This document shows, in pieces, positions 1-8,020 of a stretch of DNA of 32,385 bases (its first letter is position 1; each line of letters begins with the position of its first letter). The stretch is from NCBI GenBank assembly GCA_934183185.1, contig CAKPSO010000017.1:1-32385 (forward strand), given 5' to 3'. The translations under genes and the position numbers were made by a program. The stretch is from an uncultured Bacilli bacterium. GTDB lineage: Bacteria > Bacillota_I > Bacilli_A > RF39 > UBA660. The notes under the pieces were generated by a model, which was not told where the DNA came from, searched no databases, and saw only the letters and a program-made list of their open reading frames with translations.

Positions 1-20
1 CGATTTTGTTTTCAAATTTT

Positions 21-36
21 TTTGTTTGCAAACAAA
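21..36. promoter_or_regulatory. 16-bp perfect palindrome beyond secA
   Basis: TTTGTTTGCAAACAAA reads the same on both strands. The octamer TTGCAAAC inside it (26-33) recurs at 37-44, 11 bp on, about one helical turn. No clear T-run follows on either strand, so an operator for the gene beyond the left edge is more likely than a terminator. No regulator can be named. Confidence 0.3.
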
Positions 37-89
37 TTGCAAACATTTTGCTATTTTTAGCACTTTTTTGAACTTTTTAAAATCTCACA

Positions 90-108
90 AGCCCTTATTT
101 TATGGGCT
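90..108 (-). terminator. Weak hairpin at the end of secA
   Basis: AGCCC (90-94) pairs with GGGCT (104-108) across a 9-nt loop, and the secA stop codon lies in the hairpin. Downstream on the minus strand is A/T rich without a proper T-run, so termination may be weak and transcription may continue into the next gene, which in Bacillus subtilis is prfB. Confidence 0.3.
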
Positions 109-2599
109 ATTTACCACAACAGTTTTTATATTTTTTTCCACTTCCACAAGGACAAGGATCGTTTCTTCCTATCTTAGTTACACGTTTAGGTTGTTTTTTA
201 GCTTGTTCTTTTCCACCATCATTAGTTATTTTTGTTTTTGATACTTCTTTTCGCTCAATATTCTGTCTTATCTCTGATCTTACTAACATGATAGTAATAT
301 CATTATCAATTTTTTGCATCATTTTATCAAATAAGTCAAAGCCTTCCATTGTATAAGCACGAAGTGGGTCTTCTTGAGCATATCCTCTCAAATATATACC
401 TTCTCTTAAGTGAGACATTGTATTAATATGTTCAGTCCAATGATGATCAATAACGTTTAAACTAATTGCTTTTTCAAATTCATCCTTTATTTCTTCTGGT
501 ATGTCTTTTAATTTATCTTCATATTCTTTTATTACTTTTTCAGTAATAATATCAATAATTTCTTCTGGAGTTCTGTTATCTACTTTTTCTTTAGATATAT
601 CCTTCTTTAATAAATTTTCGTTAACAAATTCAACTATGTCTTTTATATCATCATTAGTTAATCTGCCCTCTGGGAATATGTGAGAATTAACTAAATCAGA
701 TATGTGATCATGGATAGTATTTAGAACTGATTGATGGATTGAATTATTTTCAAGTATTTCATTTCTTCTAGCATACATTATTTCTCTTTGATTATTCATA
801 ACATCATCATATTGTAGTAATTGTTTACGTATATCAAAGTTATTTCCTTCAACACGTGCTTGTGCTGATGATAATGCTTTAGTAAATGTTTTACTTCTAA
901 TTGCTTGATTTTCATCAAATCCTAAGTTCTGCATCATAACTTTTATACGGTCTGTTCCAAAACGAACCATTAAGTCATCTTCCATTGAAACATAGAATTG
1001 TGTAAAACCTGGATCGCCTTGACGTCCTGCACGACCACGTAACTGATTGTCTATACGACGTGATTCATGTCTTTCGGTACCTATTACACATAAACCACCT
1101 AGTGCTCTTACCTCATCACTTAGTTTAATATCGGTACCACGTCCAGCCATATTAGTAGCAATAGTGACTGATTTACCATAACCGATTTTTTCGATTATTT
1201 CAGCTTCACGAGCGTGATTCTTAGCGTTTAATACTTCATGTGGAATATGTTTTTGTTTTAGTAGATTACTAATTAATTCACTTGTTTCAATGGCTATTGT
1301 ACCTACTAATACTGGCTGTCCTTTTTTGTAACGAGCTTCTATTTCATTTACTATAGCTCTATATTTTCCCGCTTTAGTTGAATACATTAAATCTGGCATA
1401 TCAATACGAGCAATAGGTTTATTAGTTGGTATTTCTATAACATACATATTATAGATATTTCTAAACTCTTCTTCTTCTGTTTTTGCTGTACCAGTCATAC
1501 CTGATAATTTTTTATACATGCGGAATAAGTTTTGGAAAGTAATAGTTGCTAAAGTTTTTGTTTCTTGGTTAATTTTTACTCCCTCTTTAGCTTCTATTGC
1601 TTGGTGTAATCCATCACTATAGGCACGTCCTTTCATTAGACGACCTGTAAATTGGTCTACAATTATTACTTCACCATCTTGTACTACATAGTCAATATCA
1701 TTATGCATTGAATAATTAGCTCTTAATGCTTGATTTATATAATGTACAAGATCTGAATGTTCTACATCAAACAAGTTATCAACTCTAAAATTCTTTTCTG
1801 CCTTTTTGACACCATCTTCTGATAAAGAAACATTTTTAGTTTTTTCATCATAGATATAGTCATCTTTTGCTAATGACTTGGCAAAACGATCTGCATCAAT
1901 ATATAAATTAGCACTTTTCATTTCACCACCAGATATAATTAATGGGGTTCTTGCTTCATCTATTAAAACTGAGTCAACTTCATCGATGATGGCAAAGTTT
2001 AAAGGTCGTTGTACTCTGTCTTCTTTTCTAACTACCATGTTATCACGTAAATAGTCAAAACCTATTTCATTATTAGTAGAGTATAAAATATCACAGGCGT
2101 ACTGTTCTTGTTTTTCTTTTGGTGATAATTCACGTAAGTTTACTCCTACAGTTAATCCTAAGAATTTATATACTTTTCCCATCCATTCAGCATCACGACT
2201 AGCCAAATATTCATTAACGGTGATAATATGAACACCATCGCCTGTTAAAGCATTTAGATAAGCTGGTAATGTAGCAACTAGAGTTTTTCCTTCACCTGTT
2301 TTCATTTCTGAAATATTACCATAATGAATAGCTAAAGCACCTAATAACTGTACATAAAATGGTTTTAACCCAATAGACCTAAAGGCTGCTTCTCTAGCTA
2401 GCGCAAAAGCTTCTACTAATATATCTTCTAGTGTTTCGCCATCTGCTAATCTCTTTTTAAATTCTTCTGTCTTTTTAGGAAAATCACTATCTTTTAATTT
2501 CTGCATTTCTTCATCTAATGCATCAATTTGATCAGCAATTTTAGTAAATCTTTTTAATTCTTTATATTCATGGTCAAATAATCTTTTTAATAATTCCAT
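107..2599 (-). CDS. secA: Protein translocase ATPase SecA
   Basis: SecA is the ATPase motor that pushes unfolded preproteins through the SecYEG channel at the membrane. The 830-residue length fits Firmicutes SecA. Walker A GEGKT is at residues 102-106 and the DEVD Walker B box at 206-209. The preprotein cross-linking and helical scaffold regions follow. The C-terminus carries the zinc-binding SecB/ribosome-contact motif with Cys816, Cys818, Cys827 and Cys828. The start ATG has AGGAGATGAT upstream. It lies 104 bp downstream of hpf, the same order as in Bacillus subtilis, but a terminator separates them, so secA needs its own promoter; TGGTAAAAT at about 2625-2633 is a possible extended -10. 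The stop is TAG. Confidence 0.98.
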   Translation of the reverse strand: MELLKRLFDHEYKELKRFTKIADQIDALDEEMQKLKDSDFPKKTEEFKKRLADGETLEDILVEAFALAREAAFRSIGLKPFYVQLLGALAIHYGNISEMKTGEGKTLVATLPAYLNALTGDGVHIITVNEYLASRDAEWMGKVYKFLGLTVGVNLRELSPKEKQEQYACDILYSTNNEIGFDYLRDNMVVRKEDRVQRPLNFAIIDEVDSVLIDEARTPLIISGGEMKSANLYIDADRFAKSLAKDDYIYDEKTKNVSLSEDGVKKAEKNFRVDNLFDVEHSDLVHYINQALRANYSMHNDIDYVVQDGEVIIVDQFTGRLMKGRAYSDGLHQAIEAKEGVKINQETKTLATITFQNLFRMYKKLSGMTGTAKTEEEEFRNIYNMYVIEIPTNKPIARIDMPDLMYSTKAGKYRAIVNEIEARYKKGQPVLVGTIAIETSELISNLLKQKHIPHEVLNAKNHAREAEIIEKIGYGKSVTIATNMAGRGTDIKLSDEVRALGGLCVIGTERHESRRIDNQLRGRAGRQGDPGFTQFYVSMEDDLMVRFGTDRIKVMMQNLGFDENQAIRSKTFTKALSSAQARVEGNNFDIRKQLLQYDDVMNNQREIMYARRNEILENNSIHQSVLNTIHDHISDLVNSHIFPEGRLTNDDIKDIVEFVNENLLKKDISKEKVDNRTPEEIIDIITEKVIKEYEDKLKDIPEEIKDEFEKAISLNVIDHHWTEHINTMSHLREGIYLRGYAQEDPLRAYTMEGFDLFDKMMQKIDNDITIMLVRSEIRQNIERKEVSKTKITNDGGKEQAKKQPKRVTKIGRNDPCPCGSGKKYKNCCGK

Positions 2600-2692
2600 T
2601 GTATAATCATCTCCTGTACCAATATTTTACCAGAAAATATAGCATATTTAAAGTTTTTATATACTTTTTACTGAGAAAAATATCTATATTTT

Positions 2693-2716
2693 AAAAAAGA
2701 AGCTTATTCAGCTTCT
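2693..2716 (-). terminator. Intrinsic terminator of hpf
   Basis: AGAAGCT (2698-2704) and AGCTTCT (2710-2716) form a 7-bp stem with a 5-nt loop, followed on the minus strand by a run of T (2693-2698). The hpf stop codon (2704-2706) is inside the hairpin. Confidence 0.75.
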
Positions 2717-3234
2717 ATAATTCCATAATCTCCGTCTTTTCTTTTATATACTAAGGCTGGTTGATTAGTAGCTACATCTTTATATAAATAGAATTGATGT
2801 CCAAGAAGTTCCATTTGTAGGATTGCTTCCTCTTCATCCATCGGCTTTACTTCTATTTTCTTTCTTTTTACTATTTCATTTTCTTTATCTTCTGGAATTT
2901 CTTCTATGTAATCAAAGGCAAACTCCTTAGCTTCTTTCATTTTTTTTGTTTCTAGACGAGTTTTATTTTTTCTAATTTGACGTTCTAGTTTATCAACTAT
3001 CACATCAATAGCTGCATAAAAATCTTCCTGTTCTTCCTCAGCTCTTAAAATAATTGTTTTTAGTGGTATAGTTATTTCCACTTTATGTAGGCGATTAGGA
3101 ATTTTAACAATTACATTTGCACTCACTTCTTCTGGAGAATCAATATACTTATTAAGTTTATTTAATTTCTCCTCTGCATATTCTTTCATTGCATCAGTAA
3201 TGGTTACCTTACTTCCTCTAATTGATATATTCAT
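2704..3234 (-). CDS. hpf: Long-form ribosome hibernation promoting factor
   Basis: This is the long HPF (YvyD type), which binds the 30S decoding region in stationary phase and joins ribosomes into inactive 100S dimers. The 176-residue protein has the N-terminal S30AE/YfiA domain (about 1-100), a charged Lys/Glu linker, and the C-terminal dimerisation domain (about 130-176). The start ATG follows a strong GGGAGGGATGAT ribosome binding site. It stands as a single gene between the cold-shock gene and secA, with its own terminator overlapping the stop. The hpf-secA adjacency is conserved in Bacilli. Confidence 0.95.
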   Translation of the reverse strand: MNISIRGSKVTITDAMKEYAEEKLNKLNKYIDSPEEVSANVIVKIPNRLHKVEITIPLKTIILRAEEEQEDFYAAIDVIVDKLERQIRKNKTRLETKKMKEAKEFAFDYIEEIPEDKENEIVKRKKIEVKPMDEEEAILQMELLGHQFYLYKDVATNQPALVYKRKDGDYGIIEAE

Positions 3235-3323
3235 ATATCATCCCTCCCAACTATATAATAACATAATTTTATTTTTAAATAAAGAAATAATCTTTTTTTA
3301 CATATTTTCACATTTTTAGGCAA

Positions 3324-3347
3324 GAAAAAACTACCTATTTGGTAGTT
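3324..3347 (-). terminator. Intrinsic terminator of the cold-shock gene
   Basis: AACTACC (3329-3335) and GGTAGTT (3341-3347) form a perfect 7-bp stem with a 5-nt loop, followed on the minus strand by T7. The csp stop codon (3335-3337) lies within it. Confidence 0.85.
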
Positions 3348-3553
3348 GATAGTTCTTTCACAACGACTACATCAACTGCTTGTAGTCCTTTTCCAGTTTC
3401 AAGTAATTTAAATTCTACTAATTGACCTTCTTGCAATGTTTTGTATCCATCTTGTTTTATTGCCGAATAGTGAACAAAAATGTCCTCTTTATCTGTATAT
3501 TCAATAAATCCATATCCCTTGTCATTATTGAACCATTTAACGATTCCTCTCAT
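3335..3553 (-). CDS. Cold-shock domain protein (CspA family)
   Basis: A 72-residue single cold-shock domain, an OB-fold that binds single-stranded RNA or DNA and melts RNA structure. The RNP1-like segment KGYGFI (about residues 12-17) and RNP2-like DIFVHY (about 24-29) are clear. An in-frame ATG lies 30 bases upstream, but the start at 3553 gives the canonical MRGxVKWFN N-terminus and is preceded by GGTGAGG. The stretch to the candidate promoter near 3643-3671 would make a leader of roughly 80 nt with a 12-bp palindrome, which resembles the structured leaders of cold-shock genes. It is divergent from agrB. Confidence 0.93.
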   Translation of the reverse strand: MRGIVKWFNNDKGYGFIEYTDKEDIFVHYSAIKQDGYKTLQEGQLVEFKLLETGKGLQAVDVVVVKELSTTK

Positions 3554-3620
3554 CACTGCCACCTCACCTTCTATTCCGTTCATATTTCTTACACCTTTAC
3601 TGCGTGTACTACGATACTAC

Positions 3621-3632
3621 AGTGATATCACT
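3621..3632. promoter_or_regulatory. 12-bp palindrome in the csp leader
   Basis: AGTGATATCACT is a perfect palindrome between the candidate csp promoter and its start codon. It could be an operator or part of a folded 5' leader. No regulator can be assigned. Confidence 0.25.
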
Positions 3633-3642
3633 TTTTTTGCGC

Positions 3643-3671
3643 ATATTAATAATATCATTTTTGAGTGTCGA
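3643..3671 (-). promoter_or_regulatory. Candidate promoter of the cold-shock gene
   Basis: On the minus strand TCGACA (3666-3671, 5 of 6 to TTGACA) and TAATAT (3643-3648) are separated by 17 bp. A perfect TTGACA also occurs at 3676-3681 but has a poorer -10 at standard spacing. Assigned by motif only. Confidence 0.35.
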
Positions 3672-3710
3672 AATTTGTCAAAATATGTTTTCCAGTCATT
3701 TTTTATATGG

Positions 3711-3796
3711 TTTCCGTATTTTTTAATTACTGGTTGTACAAAATATACCAAAAAATGGTACTTCAAAGTGATTTTGGGCCTTTTTTCCGTATTTTT
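3711..3796 (+). repeat. Two 13-bp direct repeats upstream of agrB
   Basis: TTTCCGTATTTTT occurs at 3711-3723 and 3784-3796, exactly 73 bp apart (about seven helical turns). A TACCA/TGGTA hairpin lies between them at 3746-3760, and TTAACAT is repeated at 3808-3814 and 3819-3825 next to the ribosome binding site. LytTR-type regulators such as AgrA bind direct repeats, so these are candidate sites for the linked response regulator, but no match to a known AgrA consensus is claimed. Confidence 0.3.
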
Positions 3797-3842
3797 AAAC
3801 TTCGATGTTAACATTTAATTAACATTGTAGGGAGTGAGCGAT

Positions 3843-4454
3843 ATGAAAAGATTATTTCTAAAATACTCTTTAAAAATAGTTAGTGATTATTATCCTAATT
3901 ATGATGAGGACAAACTGGATGAGATTAGATATGGACTCGAGGCAACTTATCTTTCTCTTACAAAAACATTCGTAATACTGGTTGTTTGTTGTATTTTAGG
4001 AATTATTAAGGAGGCATTAATATTACTGGTACTATTCAATTTTCTGAGACTTACAGGATTTGGATTGCATGCTAGTAAAAGCTGGATGTGTTGGGTTAGC
4101 TCAAGCATAACTTTTATTGGAATACCATTTTTATGTAGGTCAGTTACAGTTCCAAATTATATATTATGTAGTGTGTGTATAATTTGTATATTGTGTTTCT
4201 TCCTCTATGCACCGGCCGATACTAAGAAAAGACCGTTAATTTATGCAAATAGGAGACTAATATATAAGATAATAACAGTGACTATTGGAATATTTTATAC
4301 AGTGCTAGTATTTCTTGTTGATAACTCCTTAATTCAAAATGAGCTTGTTTGTGCAATGTTAATAGAAAGTGTACTAATACATCCGTTAACCTACAAAGTT
4401 TTCAAACTTCCATATAATAATTATAAGACCTATGTATTAGCCAAAAATAGTTAA
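3843..4454 (+). CDS. agrB: AgrB-type peptide-processing membrane protease
   Basis: AgrB is the integral membrane cysteine endopeptidase that cuts the C-terminal tail from the AgrD precursor and forms the thiolactone or lactone ring. This 203-residue protein has several hydrophobic helices. The catalytic pair is visible as His76 (in GFGLHA) and Cys83 (in WMCW), seven residues apart and almost at the Staphylococcus aureus positions His77 and Cys84. A GTG start at 3834 is open, but ATG 3843 is preferred because GGGAG lies 8 bases upstream. agrD follows 12 bases after the stop. Its codon use looks somewhat different from its neighbours (for example a local ACCGGCCGAT stretch), which may mean transfer. 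Confidence 0.93.
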   Translation: MKRLFLKYSLKIVSDYYPNYDEDKLDEIRYGLEATYLSLTKTFVILVVCCILGIIKEALILLVLFNFLRLTGFGLHASKSWMCWVSSSITFIGIPFLCRSVTVPNYILCSVCIICILCFFLYAPADTKKRPLIYANRRLIYKIITVTIGIFYTVLVFLVDNSLIQNELVCAMLIESVLIHPLTYKVFKLPYNNYKTYVLAKNS

Positions 4455-4466
4455 TAGGAGGTTCTA

Positions 4467-4592
4467 ATGAAAAAATTATTTGCTATGGTTTTATCTGGTA
4501 TTGGTGTTTTAGCTGCTGGGGCTGCATCTATGGCTTGTCCAATTATCGTATTAGATGAACCTAAAATGAGTAAATCTATGATTGAAAGATAA
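4467..4592 (+). CDS. agrD: AgrD-type autoinducing peptide precursor, 41 aa
   Basis: A small gene preceded by AGGAGG. The 41-residue product has the three AgrD parts: an N-terminal amphipathic and hydrophobic leader (about 1-20), a peptide core with the single Cys24, and an acidic/polar tail (LDEPKMSKSM...) like the DEVEVPKEL or YEPKSP tails of Staphylococcus and Listeria AgrD. By analogy with Listeria (A-C-F-M-F-V before YEPK) the expected ring is Cys24-Pro-Ile-Ile-Val28, though a six-residue ring ending at Leu29 is possible. The N-terminal cut cannot be predicted. It is translated just after agrB and ends one base into the bidirectional terminator. Confidence 0.9.
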   Translation: MKKLFAMVLSGIGVLAAGAASMACPIIVLDEPKMSKSMIER

Positions 4593-4632
4593 AAAACATG
4601 GTGCTTGGTTTTTACTAGGTACCATGTTTTTT
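4591..4632. terminator. Bidirectional terminator between agrBD and agrC
   Basis: A long stem pairs 4591-4608 with 4615-4632 through CATGGT/ACCATG and some G-T pairs, with a 6-nt loop. T-runs lie on the plus strand (4627-4633) and, as A-run, on the minus side (4591-4596). It can end transcription from both converging units. Confidence 0.85.
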
Positions 4633-4636
4633 TATG

Positions 4637-5953
4637 CTATTTTTTGGGATGAATAGTAAGTTCTTGATAAAAGTAATTATCTAAAATACCAGTTTCCTTT
4701 TCAAATAAGTTATTTCTACTAATAATCTCATTTACAATATGTAAACCATTACCTCTATTCATGCCTTTCTTACTACTATATCCATATTCTTCAATCTTTT
4801 CTAGATCAATATCGCCTTTAAATGTATTAGCTATTACTAATTTTATATTATTATCTTCAACATACATTTGTATAGATACTGATTTTTCTTTACTTTCACT
4901 TGCTGCTTCACGAGCATTATCCAAATATATTCCTATTATACTATATAAATTTTCTTTGTCTTTTGAACTGTAATTCTTAACTGATGATTTTTTGATTTCT
5001 CTACTAATATTAATTTCTACATCTATCTTCTCATTCATCATTTCTAGAATTTTATAATTCATGAAGCCTTTTAATTCTTGGGATGGAACATACTTTAACT
5101 CAGTTAACCAATAATACTTATTATTTTGGGTTTTATTAAGTAAGTTAGCAATATAATCATGTGCTTCTGTACACTCTTTTGGAATCATATTGTCTATCGC
5201 TATTAAGTGATTCTTATTATCATGTACCATCATTCTATATTCCTCTAGTAAACCTTCTTCGTTCTTAGAATATTGAGCTAATTTAGTATATTTATCAGTG
5301 AAACCATCAATTTCTGATTTTTGTTTAATCATATAGATACCTATGAAACATGATAATATTATTAGAATCATTGTAGTTATGAAATCAGTATTTAATGTCC
5401 ATTGCTCAACTGGCGTCCTAGCTACTAGAATAGTTACAATTAACAATACTATTATTCCTGATGTCACTATAGTTAAATCATAATTCTTTATACTTCTAAA
5501 TAGTTTTATATAAAATTTCCTTAAAACGCAGAATATTGCAGCAGAAAAACCTAGTGTTATTAAACTCATTGGTATTGAATATTTAATTATTCCAAATAGA
5601 TTTATGTTAATGAATTTGCATATTGTTGATAGAATAATTGCAGCTATTACTTCAGCTAAATAAAAATTTAAATATACTATTAAAGTACCTACAATAATAT
5701 CTGATATTTTTTCTTTATACTTTTTTCTATTAAATAGTATCATCATTATAAATACCATTATTACTTTAACAATAATATCTACGCTATTTCTTTCAATTAT
5801 ATTTATTGTAGTTATAATTGCTGAATACAACATTATAACTAAGAAACTTGGAATTGTTTTACTACTTTTCTTTTGAAAAATTAAGTCTGACATATACCAA
5901 TATCCTGTTAATGTTACTACACATCCTAATAGTGCTTCTATGAATTTAAACAT
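4637..5953 (-). CDS. AgrC-like sensor histidine kinase
   Basis: A 438-residue kinase of the AgrC/HPK10 class, expected to sense the cyclic peptide made by AgrBD and phosphorylate the neighbouring regulator. The N-terminal ~210 residues hold about six hydrophobic segments. Numbering from ATG 5953, the phosphoacceptor is His244 in MVHDNKNHL, the N-box is around Asp345-Asn346 (YLDNAREA), and the G-box GNGLHIV is near 401-407. A GTG three codons upstream is open, but ATG 5953 has GAGGTGAG at good spacing. It follows the regulator gene after 76 bp that contain a terminator-like hairpin, so it may have its own promoter. It converges on agrBD. Confidence 0.88.
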   Translation of the reverse strand: MFKFIEALLGCVVTLTGYWYMSDLIFQKKSSKTIPSFLVIMLYSAIITTINIIERNSVDIIVKVIMVFIMMILFNRKKYKEKISDIIVGTLIVYLNFYLAEVIAAIILSTICKFININLFGIIKYSIPMSLITLGFSAAIFCVLRKFYIKLFRSIKNYDLTIVTSGIIVLLIVTILVARTPVEQWTLNTDFITTMILIILSCFIGIYMIKQKSEIDGFTDKYTKLAQYSKNEEGLLEEYRMMVHDNKNHLIAIDNMIPKECTEAHDYIANLLNKTQNNKYYWLTELKYVPSQELKGFMNYKILEMMNEKIDVEINISREIKKSSVKNYSSKDKENLYSIIGIYLDNAREAASESKEKSVSIQMYVEDNNIKLVIANTFKGDIDLEKIEEYGYSSKKGMNRGNGLHIVNEIISRNNLFEKETGILDNYFYQELTIHPKK

Positions 5954-6006
5954 AAATCTCACCTCTTTTCCTTATAATATTACCATATTTTACCAATTTT
6001 TGACAT

Positions 6007-6035
6007 AAAAATAGATAACATTGAGTTATCTATTT
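6007..6035 (-). terminator. Terminator-like hairpin between regulator and kinase
   Basis: AAATAGATAAC (6009-6019) and GTTATCTATTT (6025-6035) form an 11-bp perfect stem with a 5-nt loop, followed on the minus strand by TTTTTA. The regulator's stop codon (6030-6032) is in the right arm. The same stem occurs after mbl at 8024-8048. Confidence 0.7.
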
Positions 6036-6800
6036 GTTAACTTTTGAATTGCTCTGGAATTTTATAATCTCTGGATATATATTCTGAATAATCTCTTTAA
6101 ATGGTTTTCTTTTTTCTCTAGATAATAATCTAGTACTACTATTTGTAAAACTTATAAGTCTATTAGCAAAATCAACATTTTTTATTCTAAATATATTAAC
6201 TATACAACCTCTATGTGTACGAAAAAATCTGGGATCATGTCTTAGAGTTTCCTCTAACTTACCTATCTTGTAAGTTGTATACTTTTTAGAACCATCCGCT
6301 AATACTATAGTTGTATCAACATCATTTGGTTCTCTTTTAATATACAGTATGTCATTATAGTAAAACTGTTGAAATTCACCATTGTATTGAAATTTTAAAC
6401 ACTCTGAATTAGTTACAATCATATAGCTAACTATCAATGTATTTTTTAATTCTACAGATACATTATTAAACTTTGATATAAAATTTAAAGTTAATAACTT
6501 GCTTGTGAATACATTCTGTTGAAGACTATCATGACTAGTTACAATAATAATTTGACTTTCCCAATCTCCTTTTTCTCTTATTTCTCTAGCTAAATCAAGT
6601 CCACTTTTACCAGGTACCTCAACATCAAGAATATATATTTTCTTTCCTGGTATTGATAGAGCCTTCTTAGCATTTTTATCATAACTATCAACCTCAATAA
6701 TAGAATAACAATCACTGCGATCTCCCATTAACTTAATTATTATGGATATATATTGATCACGGATATTTTTATCATCCTCATAAATTATAAAGTTTACCAT
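6030..6800 (-). CDS. LytTR-family response regulator (AgrA-like)
   Basis: A 256-residue two-component response regulator. The receiver domain (about 1-125) has the acidic pocket Glu8-Asp9-Asp10, the phosphoacceptor Asp59 in YILDVEVPGKSG, and TSHDS around the switch Thr. The C-terminal half (about 145-245) is a LytTR DNA-binding domain, with the typical YIKREPND and FFRTHRGCIVN segments. It lies upstream of the kinase, and its probable targets are agrBD and other genes near direct repeats. It begins 14 bases after the TagO-like gene with only a weak GGGATG ribosome binding site, so it may be co-transcribed and coupled with that gene. Confidence 0.9.
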   Translation of the reverse strand: MVNFIIYEDDKNIRDQYISIIIKLMGDRSDCYSIIEVDSYDKNAKKALSIPGKKIYILDVEVPGKSGLDLAREIREKGDWESQIIIVTSHDSLQQNVFTSKLLTLNFISKFNNVSVELKNTLIVSYMIVTNSECLKFQYNGEFQQFYYNDILYIKREPNDVDTTIVLADGSKKYTTYKIGKLEETLRHDPRFFRTHRGCIVNIFRIKNVDFANRLISFTNSSTRLLSREKRKPFKEIIQNIYPEIIKFQSNSKVNK

Positions 6801-6814
6801 GTGTTACCGCATCC

Positions 6815-7948
6815 CTAACTTTTAATTTTTTTTAATTTTTTTCTTTTTTCGTCTTTTCGTTTACTTTTTGATTTTTTAATTTTACTTTTAACCTCTGTTA
6901 AAGTTGGAGGCTTTTTCTCTGTAATTATACTTGTATAACATACAAACCATATTAATATAATAGTTAGTATTATATATATTACTCTTGCTGCCTGTGGGTC
7001 TCTTAATACATAAAATATAGATGTTAAAGCAAATAAAATATTTATTCCATATATAATTAATACTGTCGTTCTTTGAGAAAAGTTCATTCCTAATAGTTGG
7101 TGATGAAAGTGTTGACGATCAGCAGAAAATATAGGTTTTCCTTTAAGACTACGACGTATAATAGCAAATAAAGTATCAATAATTGGTAGACCTAAGATTA
7201 ATATTGGTACAAATAAAGATGTTAAAGCTGTACCCTTAAATCCTAATAATGAAATAACTGATATTATAAAACCCATGAACTGGCTACAACATCCTGCAAA
7301 TATTTTAGCTGGATAAAAATTATGTACTAGGAAACCTAAAGTTGCACCTAACATTATAAAAGTTAAAGTAATTTCTAGTGAACCAATTCTACCTTGATAA
7401 AAACAAATTATACCAGTAGTTAAATAAAATATCGAAGTTACACCACCACTTAGACCATCTAAGCCATCAGTAAAGTTTATTATATTTATGCAGCCTACTA
7501 TGAATAACATAGTAACTAGTTTAGAAAATATACCAAAGTTTATTACTAAACCAAATGCCGATATATGTGTTAATACTATGTCACCATAAAAAACTATTAT
7601 AGCAGCAGCAATTAATTGCCCTATTAACTGTTTTGAAGCCTTTAAATCGTTTATGTCATCTATTATACCTGTTAGTACTATAACTATACTTCCTATTAAT
7701 ATAGCGTTCATTTTGATACTGTGTTGACCAAATAACATGTAACCAAATAAAAATGACAGGAAGATACCTAAACCTCCTAACTTAGGAATTGGTTTTTTAT
7801 GTATATGTCTATTTTCCTCAGTATTTCTAGGAATGTCTATAGCACCGATATGATGAGCTATTTTTTTCATCAATGGCATTATTAAAGCACTAAATATAAA
7901 TGTCGTTAAAACAATTTTTATAATATGATCAATGTCACTTCCAAACAT
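6815..7948 (-). CDS. TagO/WecA-like undecaprenyl-phosphate sugar-1-phosphate transferase
   Basis: This family moves a UDP-HexNAc phosphosugar onto undecaprenyl phosphate, the first membrane step of wall teichoic acid or related polymers. The 377-residue multi-spanning protein has PKLGGLG near 55-61, the Asp pair Asp97-Asp98 (IIDDINDLK), NFTDGLDGL at 158-166 and the HFHHQLL loop at 280-286. Oddly, the loop after NFYPAKIF, normally MGDxGS(L/M/Q), reads AGCCSQ (218-223): the conserved Asp is absent and the loop is one residue shorter. The last ~35 residues are very Lys-rich. The start has a near-perfect GAGGTGATC. The gene precedes the agrA-like regulator by 14 bases, so polymer synthesis and signalling may be co-transcribed. 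Confidence 0.85.
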   Translation of the reverse strand: MFGSDIDHIIKIVLTTFIFSALIMPLMKKIAHHIGAIDIPRNTEENRHIHKKPIPKLGGLGIFLSFLFGYMLFGQHSIKMNAILIGSIVIVLTGIIDDINDLKASKQLIGQLIAAAIIVFYGDIVLTHISAFGLVINFGIFSKLVTMLFIVGCINIINFTDGLDGLSGGVTSIFYLTTGIICFYQGRIGSLEITLTFIMLGATLGFLVHNFYPAKIFAGCCSQFMGFIISVISLLGFKGTALTSLFVPILILGLPIIDTLFAIIRRSLKGKPIFSADRQHFHHQLLGMNFSQRTTVLIIYGINILFALTSIFYVLRDPQAARVIYIILTIILIWFVCYTSIITEKKPPTLTEVKSKIKKSKSKRKDEKRKKLKKIKS

Positions 7949-8020
7949 ATATGATCACCTCACTACTTATTTTTTATATTATAACATGTATTTAATAGAT
8001 TTTTCTATATTTTTGCATAT

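Noticed and set aside
3617..3814. 65-residue open frame on the minus strand between csp and agrB
   Set aside because: No ribosome binding site of note, no recognisable domain, and it covers the repeats and candidate promoters of the divergent region.
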